A program made the position numbers and the translations under genes. The notes below the pieces were generated by a model. The model was not told the DNA's origin, searched no databases, and worked only from the letters and a program-made list of their open reading frames with translations. A stretch of 9,816 nucleotides of DNA from an uncultured Prevotella sp. (lineage in GTDB: Bacteria > Bacteroidota > Bacteroidia > Bacteroidales > Bacteroidaceae). Positions within the stretch are counted from its first letter, which is position 1, and every line of letters starts with the position of its first letter. The stretch is taken from assembly GCA_902477645.1 (NCBI GenBank), contig CABSIA010000116.1:1-9816 (forward strand), written 5' to 3'. Positions 1 through 6,811 of the stretch are shown here, one piece after another.

Positions 1-17
1 ATCTTTCGACCGCTTAT

Positions 18-77
18 GATTATTAATCTTACGGTCAACAGATTATTAATCTTATGGCCTTAAGATTATTAATCTTA
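18..77. repeat. Three 14-bp palindromic repeats with 23-bp period
   Basis: The sequence GATTATTAATCTTA occurs exactly at 18-31, 41-54 and 64-77, giving an exact 23-bp start-to-start period with two unrelated 9-bp spacers (32-40 and 55-63). The core is palindromic around a central T, and the third copy extends to a 17-bp palindrome, TAAGATTATTAATCTTA, at 61-77. The window begins with ATCTT at 1-5, which could be the end of another, imperfectly spaced copy outside the window. The function is unknown. A set of protein-binding sites or a small tandem repeat are both possible; 23 bp is close to two helical turns. The unit and spacers are too short for a CRISPR array. Confidence 0.8.
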
Positions 78-476
78 CTCAGAACGCATATATAAGCGTT
101 TGGCTACGCAGAGGGAAGCGAGAGTGCTTTTATAAGGATGCGTTTGAAAAATTGCTTACAATACCGTTATCCTGAATGCTGTAGGGCCGTTACTTGAAAT
201 TCCATATACTTCCAAATGATATATGACCAAATTACTTGTCAATGACGGGGATGCCGCCTCTGACTGTCGGCAATTCCTGTCTCTCGCCTTTCTCGATCCA
301 TGCATAAGTGGATAGCATTCAAAATACTCCCACAAAACTTTCCATTCAGAATCGCAAGTTTTGTTTTTATAGATAACAAAGCCTTGGCACATTTGAGACA
401 GGTAAGCATAAAGTTACGGTTTGACATTTTAAACAAAACACGTCACCTTTGTATTACCAAAAAGTGCTACGAGAAT
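78..476. other. Gene-poor stretch with minor dyads
   Basis: No intact protein gene or RNA gene is recognised here. There is a short dyad, AACGC at 83-87 with GCGTT at 96-100 around a TATATA-containing loop. CGTTTG preceded by TATAAG occurs twice (91-102 directly, and 131-146 with four extra bases). The right half contains the possible gene relic described separately. No TAnnTTTG promoter element was found on either strand. Confidence 0.5.
232..436 (-). pseudogene. Possible frameshifted small-gene relic
   Basis: On the minus strand, coding-like text is split over three frames. One frame begins with ATG at 436 (MFKMSNRNFMLTCLKCAKA), including a CxxC pair. A second continues with GFVIYKNKTCDSEWKVLWEY and on to FECYP. 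The third, from ATG at 318 to TAA at 232, reads STYAWIEKGERQELPTVRGG then IPVIDK and stop. Joined with two frameshifts they would give one small protein of about 70 residues with a CxxC near its start. I cannot name the family. The alternatives are chance short ORFs, or a conserved non-coding sequence that happens to be open in several frames. No SD sequence or promoter was seen. Confidence is low. Confidence 0.2.
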
Positions 477-522
477 AAAAACACATACGGACGTGTAGGC
501 TTACACGTCCGTATGTGTTTTT
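477..522 (-). terminator. Intrinsic terminator, perfect 21-bp stem
   Basis: Arms 477-497 and 502-522 are perfectly complementary over 21 bp around a 4-nt loop (498-501). The outer five pairs are A/T, so an RNA from either strand ends in a U run; the minus-strand transcript reads UUUUUAUUCUC at its 3' side. It lies 38 bp past the stop of the LRR gene and is its probable terminator. Because the structure is symmetric it could also stop transcription entering from the left. A smaller 8-bp dyad (526-533 with 540-547) sits between the stop codon and this hairpin. Confidence 0.9.
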
Positions 523-560
523 AAGATTTTCAAATACAATTGAAAATTATTGTTGCAGAG

Positions 561-3500
561 TTATCTCACCACAATCTTATATGCTGCATTACCAACCATC
601 AGAATATAAGCTCCGTGTGCAATGCCTGTGAGTGTGCATGTACCGCCAACGGTGTTTGCAGAGCGTACGAGCGAGCCGTTCAATGAAACAAGTCTTACGG
701 CTGCATCGTGCGCGGCGTTGACGGTTACAGCATTACCATCTACCTTAATAGAAATGTTGCCGTCGGAAGCCACGCCGTCAATGCCTGTGGTCTTAACATC
801 GATAAAGTCGGTATAGAAATATGTGTTGGGGAACTCATCGTTTGTCATCACACACATAACGTGGTCAACAGTTGTCATAAACGATGTGATGCCGTTGTCG
901 AGGAAATACTCGTCATCGACATATAGCTCCTCGCCTACAAGGTTGCCCTCCTCATCGAGCGAAGGTGTGTCTACAAACCATCTGAAGGAAGTCTCCTTGC
1001 CGTTGATTACAGCCTCAGACGACAGGTCTACCGTGCCGTTGACAACCTCAACCTTTATCGGCTCCTGGTTGGCGCAGGTGTACAGCGCATAGTTGTTGAG
1101 CGGCAGAGTGCTCGGACGGAACTTGTTCTTGTCGAGGTAGAGCACCTTGAGGCTTTTCATCTGTGACACGTCGAGACGGCTGAGCTGGTTTCCGATGAGC
1201 GAAATCTGGTTCATTGCCGGCACCTTGGTGAGGTCTATCTCACTGAGTTGGTTGTTTGCCAGGTCGAGATGCCACAGCTTGGCGTTGTCGGCGGTGAACG
1301 ATGTGAGCTGGTTGCCGGACATTGACAGCAGCTCCAGATTTGGATAGCGGGATGCGTCGAATGCTGTGAACTTGTTGTTGTTCAGCTCAAGATCGTAAAG
1401 ATTTGCATACCGTGTCAGGTCTATATTGCTGAGATTGTTGCCCTTCAGCCGCATCTCTATGAGAGATTCAGAGTTTGGCCATGTTATCTGGCTTTCTGTC
1501 AGCCCGGCGTCCTGCGCGCCGAAGAGCTTCAGGTTGTTGAGCTTCGATGCGTCTATCGACGACAGAGCAAGTCCGCTTACGCTGAACACTGTCAGATTGT
1601 TTGTCTCAGAGTAAGTGTAAACCCTAACCGTCGCTCCCGCATGCGACTTCACCTCAAACTGCTGCGGATTTGAATTTACCTGATATTCCACAAGGTCAGC
1701 CTCTGTTCCGCTCCAGTCTATATAGACAGGTATGTTGTCTTCGCTTGCGCGGAGGCTGATGGTTCCGGTCTGGTTTGCCGTTGTCACAAACGATGCTATT
1801 ACGTTTGTAGGCATTGCCGCAGCCTCTATCAGGGTGGTCGTCAGAGTAAGTCCCTCAAACTTCGGGTTTGTCATCTCGCAATACACCTTGCTGCCCACAA
1901 CCGGAGTCATGAAGTGGGTTGCGCCGTCAGCCTCAGTATAGTCGGTACCTTTCTGAAGAAGTGTGCCGTCGGCCTTTTTCCATGTGTATGCCGTGGCATT
2001 GTCAACATTATACTTTGTCAGGTCTACACCCGGGCCAATCTTTGCTATTGCGATGTCGTTCTGTGGAGCGTATGTGTAGGTCTCAAGCCCTGCTATTATT
2101 GGCAGAGTGGTAAAGTCGAGAGCATTGTACTCGCAGTGCAGTTCCTTCAGGCTTATCTCCGCAGGCAACACGATAGACGAAATTTTGTTGTTGGCAACAT
2201 TGAGATAAGTCATCAGTGTGCAGTAGTTAATATCGACAGTCTCCAGCTGGTTGTTTGCCAGATTCAAAGTCTGCATATAGTCGGCATCCTTCAACGACAA
2301 CTCTGTCAGCTTGTTGTTGCTAAGATTGAGGTTGTGGATGGTTCGCATGTCATTGAGCGTCACAGAGGTCAACTCATTGTTGCTCAAGTCGATATCATGG
2401 AGCAGGTTCTTCTGATATGCGTCGTTAACGCCACGGATATTCAGAGAAGAGAAATGGTTGCCCGTGAGGACAAGATTGCGGAGCACACTGTTCCAGCCAA
2501 GGTCAATGCTGCCGCTTCCATAGAGACCTGTGTTTACAAGGCGCAGAGTGTGGAGTGAGCGTGCGGCGGTAACGTCAATGGAGTTAAGCGTCACATCAGC
2601 CATATCGAAAGCCGCAACAAGCTCGTTTTCCGGAACATAGACTGTCACGTTACCGTAAGTTGTACCTGTAGCGTTTGGCACAGCTGGCGCCTCGTCAGAA
2701 GTTGCGGTGAACTCCTGCTTGCCTTTGCCAAAGTCTACATAGAATTTCTTTGGATTCTCTGCTGTAGCGCCATATATTCCCAATCCGAACTTCACTGTCG
2801 TACCGGCAGACGAGGCTGCGGGGGCATAGAACGTGATAACCTTGTCGTCCTGTCCGTAGTCAGCCTCGCTCTTCACCATAAACTTGTTGGTGCAGAGAGA
2901 ATAGGAGGCAACGGCACTCTCGGGGAAGGCGTCATTGGAGAAAGCAACGTAAACGCTGTCGGACACAGCCTTAAGCAATGTCACCTTACCGTCAGCGTAT
3001 GTATAATAGTCGCTGCTGAGAGCTGTCAACTGACTTGGATTACTCTCGCTTGTACGATAAAGAACAGCTGTTGTGGTTGTTCCCTCACGCAAAACCTTGT
3101 CGCTGAGGTCTATCACAGTACCCACCTTCTGGCTTCTTGCCACCGGCATATCATTCTGCTTGTAGGCATAATACATCCAGTTCTCGTTTGGCAACGGAAG
3201 TGTGGCAAAGGTAAAATTGTTGTTGCGTATCGACAAGTTATAGAGATTTGGGTTCTGAGACAAGTCGATAGACGAAAGTTTGTTGTTGTTGATATACAAA
3301 TCCTGCAGACGAGGGTTGTTTGTAACGTCAATAGATGTAAATCCGTTACCACTCGCAAACAGATACACAAGGTTGGGATTGTTTGTCACATCAAGGCTTT
3401 GGAGCTTAATGTCAGGATTCACAGAGCCAGACATGTGGTCGGCATAAAACTCGTTAAGCTTTGTATTCTGGCTCAGGTCGATGCTGGTAATCCTTGTATC

Positions 3501-4250
3501 ACTGATATTCAGAATGTTAAGCTCCTTATTCTTTGTCACATCAAGAACTGCGACAGGTGTGCTGTCGATAGATATCTTGCGCAGCAGAGGGCACCCTGTA
3601 GGGTCGAGAATCTTCAGACCTTTGTTTGCCCAGGCATCGAACGTAACAAGGTTTGGATAGTCTGACAGGTTGAACGAGGCGTCAAGACCCGTTATGCGGC
3701 CCATGTCGAGAATTGCCAAATCAGGCTTGTTGCTGCCTATTACCAATGGCTGAGCATCAAACGGGTTGCCGCTCACATCAATAGACTGCAGTTTGGTGTT
3801 GGGAGTAAGGTCGAGTTTGCTCAGTTCGTTGTTGTTCACACTGAGTATCTCAAGGTTTACGAGTTTATCCAGCTGCACCTCTGTCAGATAACATTCCTTG
3901 GCAACAAACACGTCAATCTTGCTTGCATCGCCATAAATCTTTATCACGCCCTCTGGTGACACGTTACATGTTATATTTGTACCTTTAAGCGCACTTGTCT
4001 CAGAGTCGAAGTATGCCTGAGATATCTCTGACTCTATAGGGCCATAACCACAGTCGACATCGATATAGCCGTCTTCTGTGGCGCCAAGCATAAGAGTTAT
4101 GGAACCTGCTCCGCCACTTGCCTCGTACACCCGAGTCTTGATAACCATTGCAGGCTCTTCTTCTGCCTGTGCCACAGCTGTCTGCGGAAGACACAATAAG
4201 ACTCCCAAAAACATTGCGAGCCACAAAAACTTGTTTTTAATCTGATTCAT
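561..4250 (-). CDS. Secreted leucine-rich-repeat protein, three modules plus sorting domain
   Basis: This is a 1229-residue exported protein, probably a surface or secreted adhesion or ligand-binding protein; the ligand is unknown. Residues 1-29 form a signal peptide (probable cleavage after AQA at 27-29). Cys20 does not fit a lipobox. The mature part repeats one plan three times: a beta-rich segment (about 35-117, 469-550, 816-890), an LRR block with roughly 21-residue repeats of the L-x-x-L-x-L-x-x-N-x-L-x-x-I-D-L type (about 118-347, 551-715, 891-1047), and an Ig-like segment (about 350-460, 716-808, 1048-1155) beginning at a TLP motif and containing a V-D-L signature. Residues 1156-1229 resemble a type IX secretion C-terminal sorting domain (V-R-L-V-S-L-N-G then G-A-Y-I-L and K-I-V-V-R). 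The ATG at 4250 sits directly before the signal peptide; its leader is A-rich (AAAACAAAACAATATG) with no SD sequence. The gene lies 83 bp downstream of the S8 protease gene, with no obvious promoter of its own, and is followed by a strong terminator. The LRR type is internalin-like; it is not clearly the BspA type. LRR identity is secure; the role is inferred. Confidence 0.93.
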   Translation of the reverse strand: MNQIKNKFLWLAMFLGVLLCLPQTAVAQAEEEPAMVIKTRVYEASGGAGSITLMLGATEDGYIDVDCGYGPIESEISQAYFDSETSALKGTNITCNVSPEGVIKIYGDASKIDVFVAKECYLTEVQLDKLVNLEILSVNNNELSKLDLTPNTKLQSIDVSGNPFDAQPLVIGSNKPDLAILDMGRITGLDASFNLSDYPNLVTFDAWANKGLKILDPTGCPLLRKISIDSTPVAVLDVTKNKELNILNISDTRITSIDLSQNTKLNEFYADHMSGSVNPDIKLQSLDVTNNPNLVYLFASGNGFTSIDVTNNPRLQDLYINNNKLSSIDLSQNPNLYNLSIRNNNFTFATLPLPNENWMYYAYKQNDMPVARSQKVGTVIDLSDKVLREGTTTTAVLYRTSESNPSQLTALSSDYYTYADGKVTLLKAVSDSVYVAFSNDAFPESAVASYSLCTNKFMVKSEADYGQDDKVITFYAPAASSAGTTVKFGLGIYGATAENPKKFYVDFGKGKQEFTATSDEAPAVPNATGTTYGNVTVYVPENELVAAFDMADVTLNSIDVTAARSLHTLRLVNTGLYGSGSIDLGWNSVLRNLVLTGNHFSSLNIRGVNDAYQKNLLHDIDLSNNELTSVTLNDMRTIHNLNLSNNKLTELSLKDADYMQTLNLANNQLETVDINYCTLMTYLNVANNKISSIVLPAEISLKELHCEYNALDFTTLPIIAGLETYTYAPQNDIAIAKIGPGVDLTKYNVDNATAYTWKKADGTLLQKGTDYTEADGATHFMTPVVGSKVYCEMTNPKFEGLTLTTTLIEAAAMPTNVIASFVTTANQTGTISLRASEDNIPVYIDWSGTEADLVEYQVNSNPQQFEVKSHAGATVRVYTYSETNNLTVFSVSGLALSSIDASKLNNLKLFGAQDAGLTESQITWPNSESLIEMRLKGNNLSNIDLTRYANLYDLELNNNKFTAFDASRYPNLELLSMSGNQLTSFTADNAKLWHLDLANNQLSEIDLTKVPAMNQISLIGNQLSRLDVSQMKSLKVLYLDKNKFRPSTLPLNNYALYTCANQEPIKVEVVNGTVDLSSEAVINGKETSFRWFVDTPSLDEEGNLVGEELYVDDEYFLDNGITSFMTTVDHVMCVMTNDEFPNTYFYTDFIDVKTTGIDGVASDGNISIKVDGNAVTVNAAHDAAVRLVSLNGSLVRSANTVGGTCTLTGIAHGAYILMVGNAAYKIVVR

Positions 4251-4275
4251 ATTGTTTTGTTTTTATAAGTTTCAT

Positions 4276-4320
4276 CTATTTAGTAGTTAAGGGAAAATAA
4301 AGGGAGTTACCGACTTCCAT
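4276..4320 (-). CDS. Possible 14-codon leader ORF with perfect SD
   Basis: Thirteen bases after the S8 protease stop, the minus strand reads TTAGGAGGATATAATG: a full GGAGG placed 5 nt before an ATG. The ORF encodes MEVGNSLYFPLTTK and ends with TAG at 4276-4278. An ATG follows that stop immediately and opens a second 12-codon ORF (4237-4275) that overlaps the LRR gene start out of frame. None of the three large genes here has an SD sequence, which makes this site stand out. It could be a leader peptide, a translational coupler or chance. No codon-level evidence supports a functional peptide. Confidence 0.25.
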   Translation of the reverse strand: MEVGNSLYFPLTTK

Positions 4321-4341
4321 TATATCCTCCTAACTACTTAA
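4279..4341 (-). promoter_or_regulatory. Long potential RNA stem between protease and LRR genes
   Basis: On the minus-strand RNA, 4341-4327 can pair with 4293-4279: 13 of 15 positions pair (one G-U), with an A-A and an A-C mismatch. The stem includes the S8 protease stop codon (UAG, 4336-4334) and part of the GGAGG at 4330-4326. Inside the loop a weaker hairpin joins 4318-4313 to 4307-4302 with one mismatch and contains the mini-ORF start. No U tract follows the outer stem, so it does not look like an ordinary terminator. It could protect or process the mRNA or modulate translation of the downstream LRR gene. The inverted repeat is seen directly; any function is inferred. Confidence 0.45.
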
Positions 4342-6652
4342 TTATGATTTTCTGTGAGGCATGTCCGTTGACATTGAGTATGTACATACCCTTTGGCAGA
4401 GACGACATGTCAACGGTAGTCTCGTCGCCACGGGTCTTGCTCTGCTGCAACTTGTTGCCTGCAAGGTCGTAGACAACGACATCCATATCGGCAGCCCCAC
4501 CCATGAACACGTTGAACATCTTGTTGCCGGCTGATGTGACAAGCATGCGCGGCTTGCCTGCAGCCAGTGTTCCTATGCCCGCAGTGGCACGGCGGATAAC
4601 TTCCTTAAGTCCCTCGTATGCGTTGAACTTGCCTGCACCAACCTGCACGGGGTCAGCATTGGATATAGCCTCGTCCTTTACCGCAGTCTGGGCAACGATA
4701 TCTTTCACGTCAGTAAGAGTCAGTGTCGGATCGGCCTCAAGCCACAATGCTATTGAGCCTGCCACATGGGGCGACGCCATAGACGTGCCTATTGACCATC
4801 CCCAGTAGTTTGTGCGGTCGCTTTCCTCAAGCATAGCGTTAACAGAAGATGACGGTGCATATCCTGCCTCTATGTAATAAGTATTGTAAGCGGAGAGGAT
4901 TGTAGCACCTGGCGCTAATACATGCGGAAGGTTACGTCCGTCGACGAGTGTGCCGAATGACGAGAACGACGACACCTCACCGTCTGTAAAGTCATAGCCA
5001 GTATTGTACAGTCCACCGTCGAGTGCAGCCCAGTCGTTGCGGGTATTGTACGAGCCGACAACAAGAATGCTGTTTCCTGTTGCCATGTCGCTGATAGAGC
5101 CGTTGTACATGCCATCGTCATAACCATCAAAACCAAAGTTGGTCATTGAGGAGAACAGACCGTCGCCATAACAGTTTACAATCTGTCCATCCTTGCCTGT
5201 GACGATAAAGCCCAGCACATAGTTGCCTGTGGCGTTTCCATCAGCCTTGTTCTCGGCATAATAGTCGAGTACGGCATTGAAGCGTCCGCTGTCCTCGTCA
5301 AACATCCAGCCCAATCCGACATATCCGTTGAAATACTTTGCAAAGATAGCATCGATTTGGTCTGAGCTATCCTGCTGATAGTCGGCAGAGCTTACCCAAT
5401 ACTGTCCATAACCAGGATTGTCGATATCTATAGTCAGCGGATAACGCTGCACGATTCTTCCACGGCTTTTGTTGAATATAACGGCCTGCACCTCCAATGG
5501 CGTGGCGTCATTGCTGTATATTCCGATGTTGCCATAGTTGAGGAAACCATAGCCGTAATCACTCATATCCTGACCTAAGATAAAGGTCTGCACCTTATTG
5601 TCGTCGGCTGTCAATATCTTACTGAGGGCAATCTTCTTGTCGCCCTCGTTACCTGCCGACACACAGATGATTGCATTGTCCTGCTGCTCAACCATATCAA
5701 AATACTGGTTTATCACTCCCATGCCGTCATGTGCGCCGGAGTTGCTTCCCAATGAGAGGTTAATCACGGCAGGCTTGTTTTTGTATGAGGCATATTGCAG
5801 GATATGGTCTACGCCAAGTGCGATAATGGCATCATAAAGGTCACCGCAACCTACCGCAATGTCGGAATTGTATGCCATGCCGTAATATGGATTTGCCATA
5901 GTGCCTACACTGACTCCAGCTTGTCTGTCGCCTGTTGCTACAGTAGCCGTTCCCATATACCCTCCAGCCATTGTGCCGAGAGTATGGCTGCCGTGGAATG
6001 TTGTCGGATCGTCGGTTGTGAATGTAGCTATGTCCCTTCCATCCACAATATCTTCAGGATTGTTGCCATAAAATTTTTCATTAACCTCGCCTGTTGTGGT
6101 ATTAGCTGTCATCTGTGCAAGCCATGCAATACGCGACTTGCCATTCTCATCACGGAAACTGATATGGTTGGCATCAATACCGTTGTCAACAATTCCGCAG
6201 ATAACCCCCTTTCCTGTATAAGCCTGCGGCAGACAGGAGCCGGAATGTATCATGTCGACTCCAGTGGCTATGCGTGCTTTGTCGTTCTTGGCTTTTACCT
6301 GCCGTGCCAGTTGGAAACGCTTTACGCTTTTAAGCGCAGCAATGCGCTCAACATCGGCAACTGGAACCGACACCCAGGCAAAGCCATTTCTGCAGCGTAC
6401 GACATTTACACCTTCGGCCGCAAGTTCATCAACTGTACTGCCATCAGCAAGCTTTATCATACCGAATACGTTTGCGCCTGCCGACGGTACAACACCTTTC
6501 AGTCTCAGAGCCTTACCGCTGGTCTGGGTCTCTTGTTTAATTATCAGCCGCTGCTGTCGGAGCTGCGCACGGCTTACAAGGTCTAAAGACGATTGTGCCG
6601 TTAGGGTCATTGCCGTTACAAACAGCAGCACAAACATAAATTTTCTTTTCAT
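4334..6652 (-). CDS. Secreted subtilisin-family (S8) serine protease
   Basis: This is a 772-residue exported endopeptidase of the subtilisin (S8) family. Residues 1-19 are a signal peptide, with likely cleavage before Gln20. Residues about 25-125 are an N-terminal pro-region, possibly inhibitor-like. The catalytic core has Asp156 (GIVDNGID), His220 (FHGSHTLGT), the oxyanion-hole Asn335 (VSAGNEG) and Ser624 (GTSMASPHVAG), so the triad is complete and the enzyme should be active. Between Asn335 and Ser624 there are about 290 residues, far more than in a minimal subtilisin, so roughly 340-520 is an inserted, probably beta-rich domain. The C-terminal 60 or so residues (about 700-772: V-V-V-Y-D-L-A-G-N, then L-P-K-G-M-Y-I-L, ending K-I-I-I-K) match a type IX secretion sorting domain. 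The ATG at 6652 immediately precedes the signal peptide and has no nearby SD. The stop is TAG. The gene lies 159 bp after the repeat-protein gene and 83 bp before the LRR gene, so it may process or act with those proteins. The substrate is unknown. Confidence 0.95.
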   Translation of the reverse strand: MKRKFMFVLLFVTAMTLTAQSSLDLVSRAQLRQQRLIIKQETQTSGKALRLKGVVPSAGANVFGMIKLADGSTVDELAAEGVNVVRCRNGFAWVSVPVADVERIAALKSVKRFQLARQVKAKNDKARIATGVDMIHSGSCLPQAYTGKGVICGIVDNGIDANHISFRDENGKSRIAWLAQMTANTTTGEVNEKFYGNNPEDIVDGRDIATFTTDDPTTFHGSHTLGTMAGGYMGTATVATGDRQAGVSVGTMANPYYGMAYNSDIAVGCGDLYDAIIALGVDHILQYASYKNKPAVINLSLGSNSGAHDGMGVINQYFDMVEQQDNAIICVSAGNEGDKKIALSKILTADDNKVQTFILGQDMSDYGYGFLNYGNIGIYSNDATPLEVQAVIFNKSRGRIVQRYPLTIDIDNPGYGQYWVSSADYQQDSSDQIDAIFAKYFNGYVGLGWMFDEDSGRFNAVLDYYAENKADGNATGNYVLGFIVTGKDGQIVNCYGDGLFSSMTNFGFDGYDDGMYNGSISDMATGNSILVVGSYNTRNDWAALDGGLYNTGYDFTDGEVSSFSSFGTLVDGRNLPHVLAPGATILSAYNTYYIEAGYAPSSSVNAMLEESDRTNYWGWSIGTSMASPHVAGSIALWLEADPTLTLTDVKDIVAQTAVKDEAISNADPVQVGAGKFNAYEGLKEVIRRATAGIGTLAAGKPRMLVTSAGNKMFNVFMGGAADMDVVVYDLAGNKLQQSKTRGDETTVDMSSLPKGMYILNVNGHASQKIIIK

Positions 6653-6715
6653 TGTGATGTTATAATATTTGAGTTGTTTTTCCTTTCTGTGTGTTTATCA
6701 CAGCACCTATAATGG

Positions 6716-6764
6716 GTAACAGGCAACTGGATATCCACTGGAGGAACATTCTGCTGCCTGTTGC
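6716..6764. repeat. Intergenic inverted repeat in the 617-aa/S8 gap
   Basis: GTAACAGGCA (6716-6725) and TGCCTGTTGC (6755-6764) form a 10-bp stem around a 29-nt loop that holds the palindrome GGATATCC. One position is a wobble pair on the plus strand but a mismatch on the minus strand, and a TTTT run follows on the plus strand. Neither fits well with a terminator for the minus-strand genes on both sides. A second dyad (CTGCAT 6773-6778 with ATGCAG 6793-6798) lies between it and the upstream stop codon, and a third (CTGTG 6687-6691 with CACAG 6699-6703) lies nearer the protease gene. The rest of the 159-bp gap shows no Bacteroidetes -7 element. Confidence 0.5.
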
Positions 6765-6811
6765 TTTTCTGTCTGCATAAAACCATGTTGTCATGCAGTT
6801 CTGGTACAATT

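Noticed and set aside
18..77. Possible CRISPR array
   Set aside because: The repeats are 14 bp and the spacers 9 bp, far below CRISPR sizes, and no cas gene is present.
300..524. Plus-strand 74-codon ORF
   Set aside because: It runs through the whole terminator hairpin, has no promoter or RBS, and its product resembles nothing known.
1914..2558. Plus-strand 214-codon ORF
   Set aside because: It lies entirely antisense to the LRR gene, whose repeat pattern proves the minus-strand frame; the plus-strand product has no recognisable domain or signal.
3270..3300. TTG triplet runs in the LRR gene (four units at 3280-3291) as a phase-variable tract
   Set aside because: They encode in-frame Asn runs of the LRR consensus; changes in unit number would not shift the frame.
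561..4250. Lipoprotein assignment for the LRR protein because of Cys20 in the signal peptide
   Set aside because: The residues before Cys20 are V-L-L, which do not fit a lipobox (small residue needed at -1), and a standard cleavage site follows at 27-29.
5795..6586. Plus-strand 263-codon ORF
   Set aside because: It is antisense to the S8 protease, including the Asp and His motifs, and is explained by that gene's codon use; its Cys- and Ser-rich product looks non-coding.
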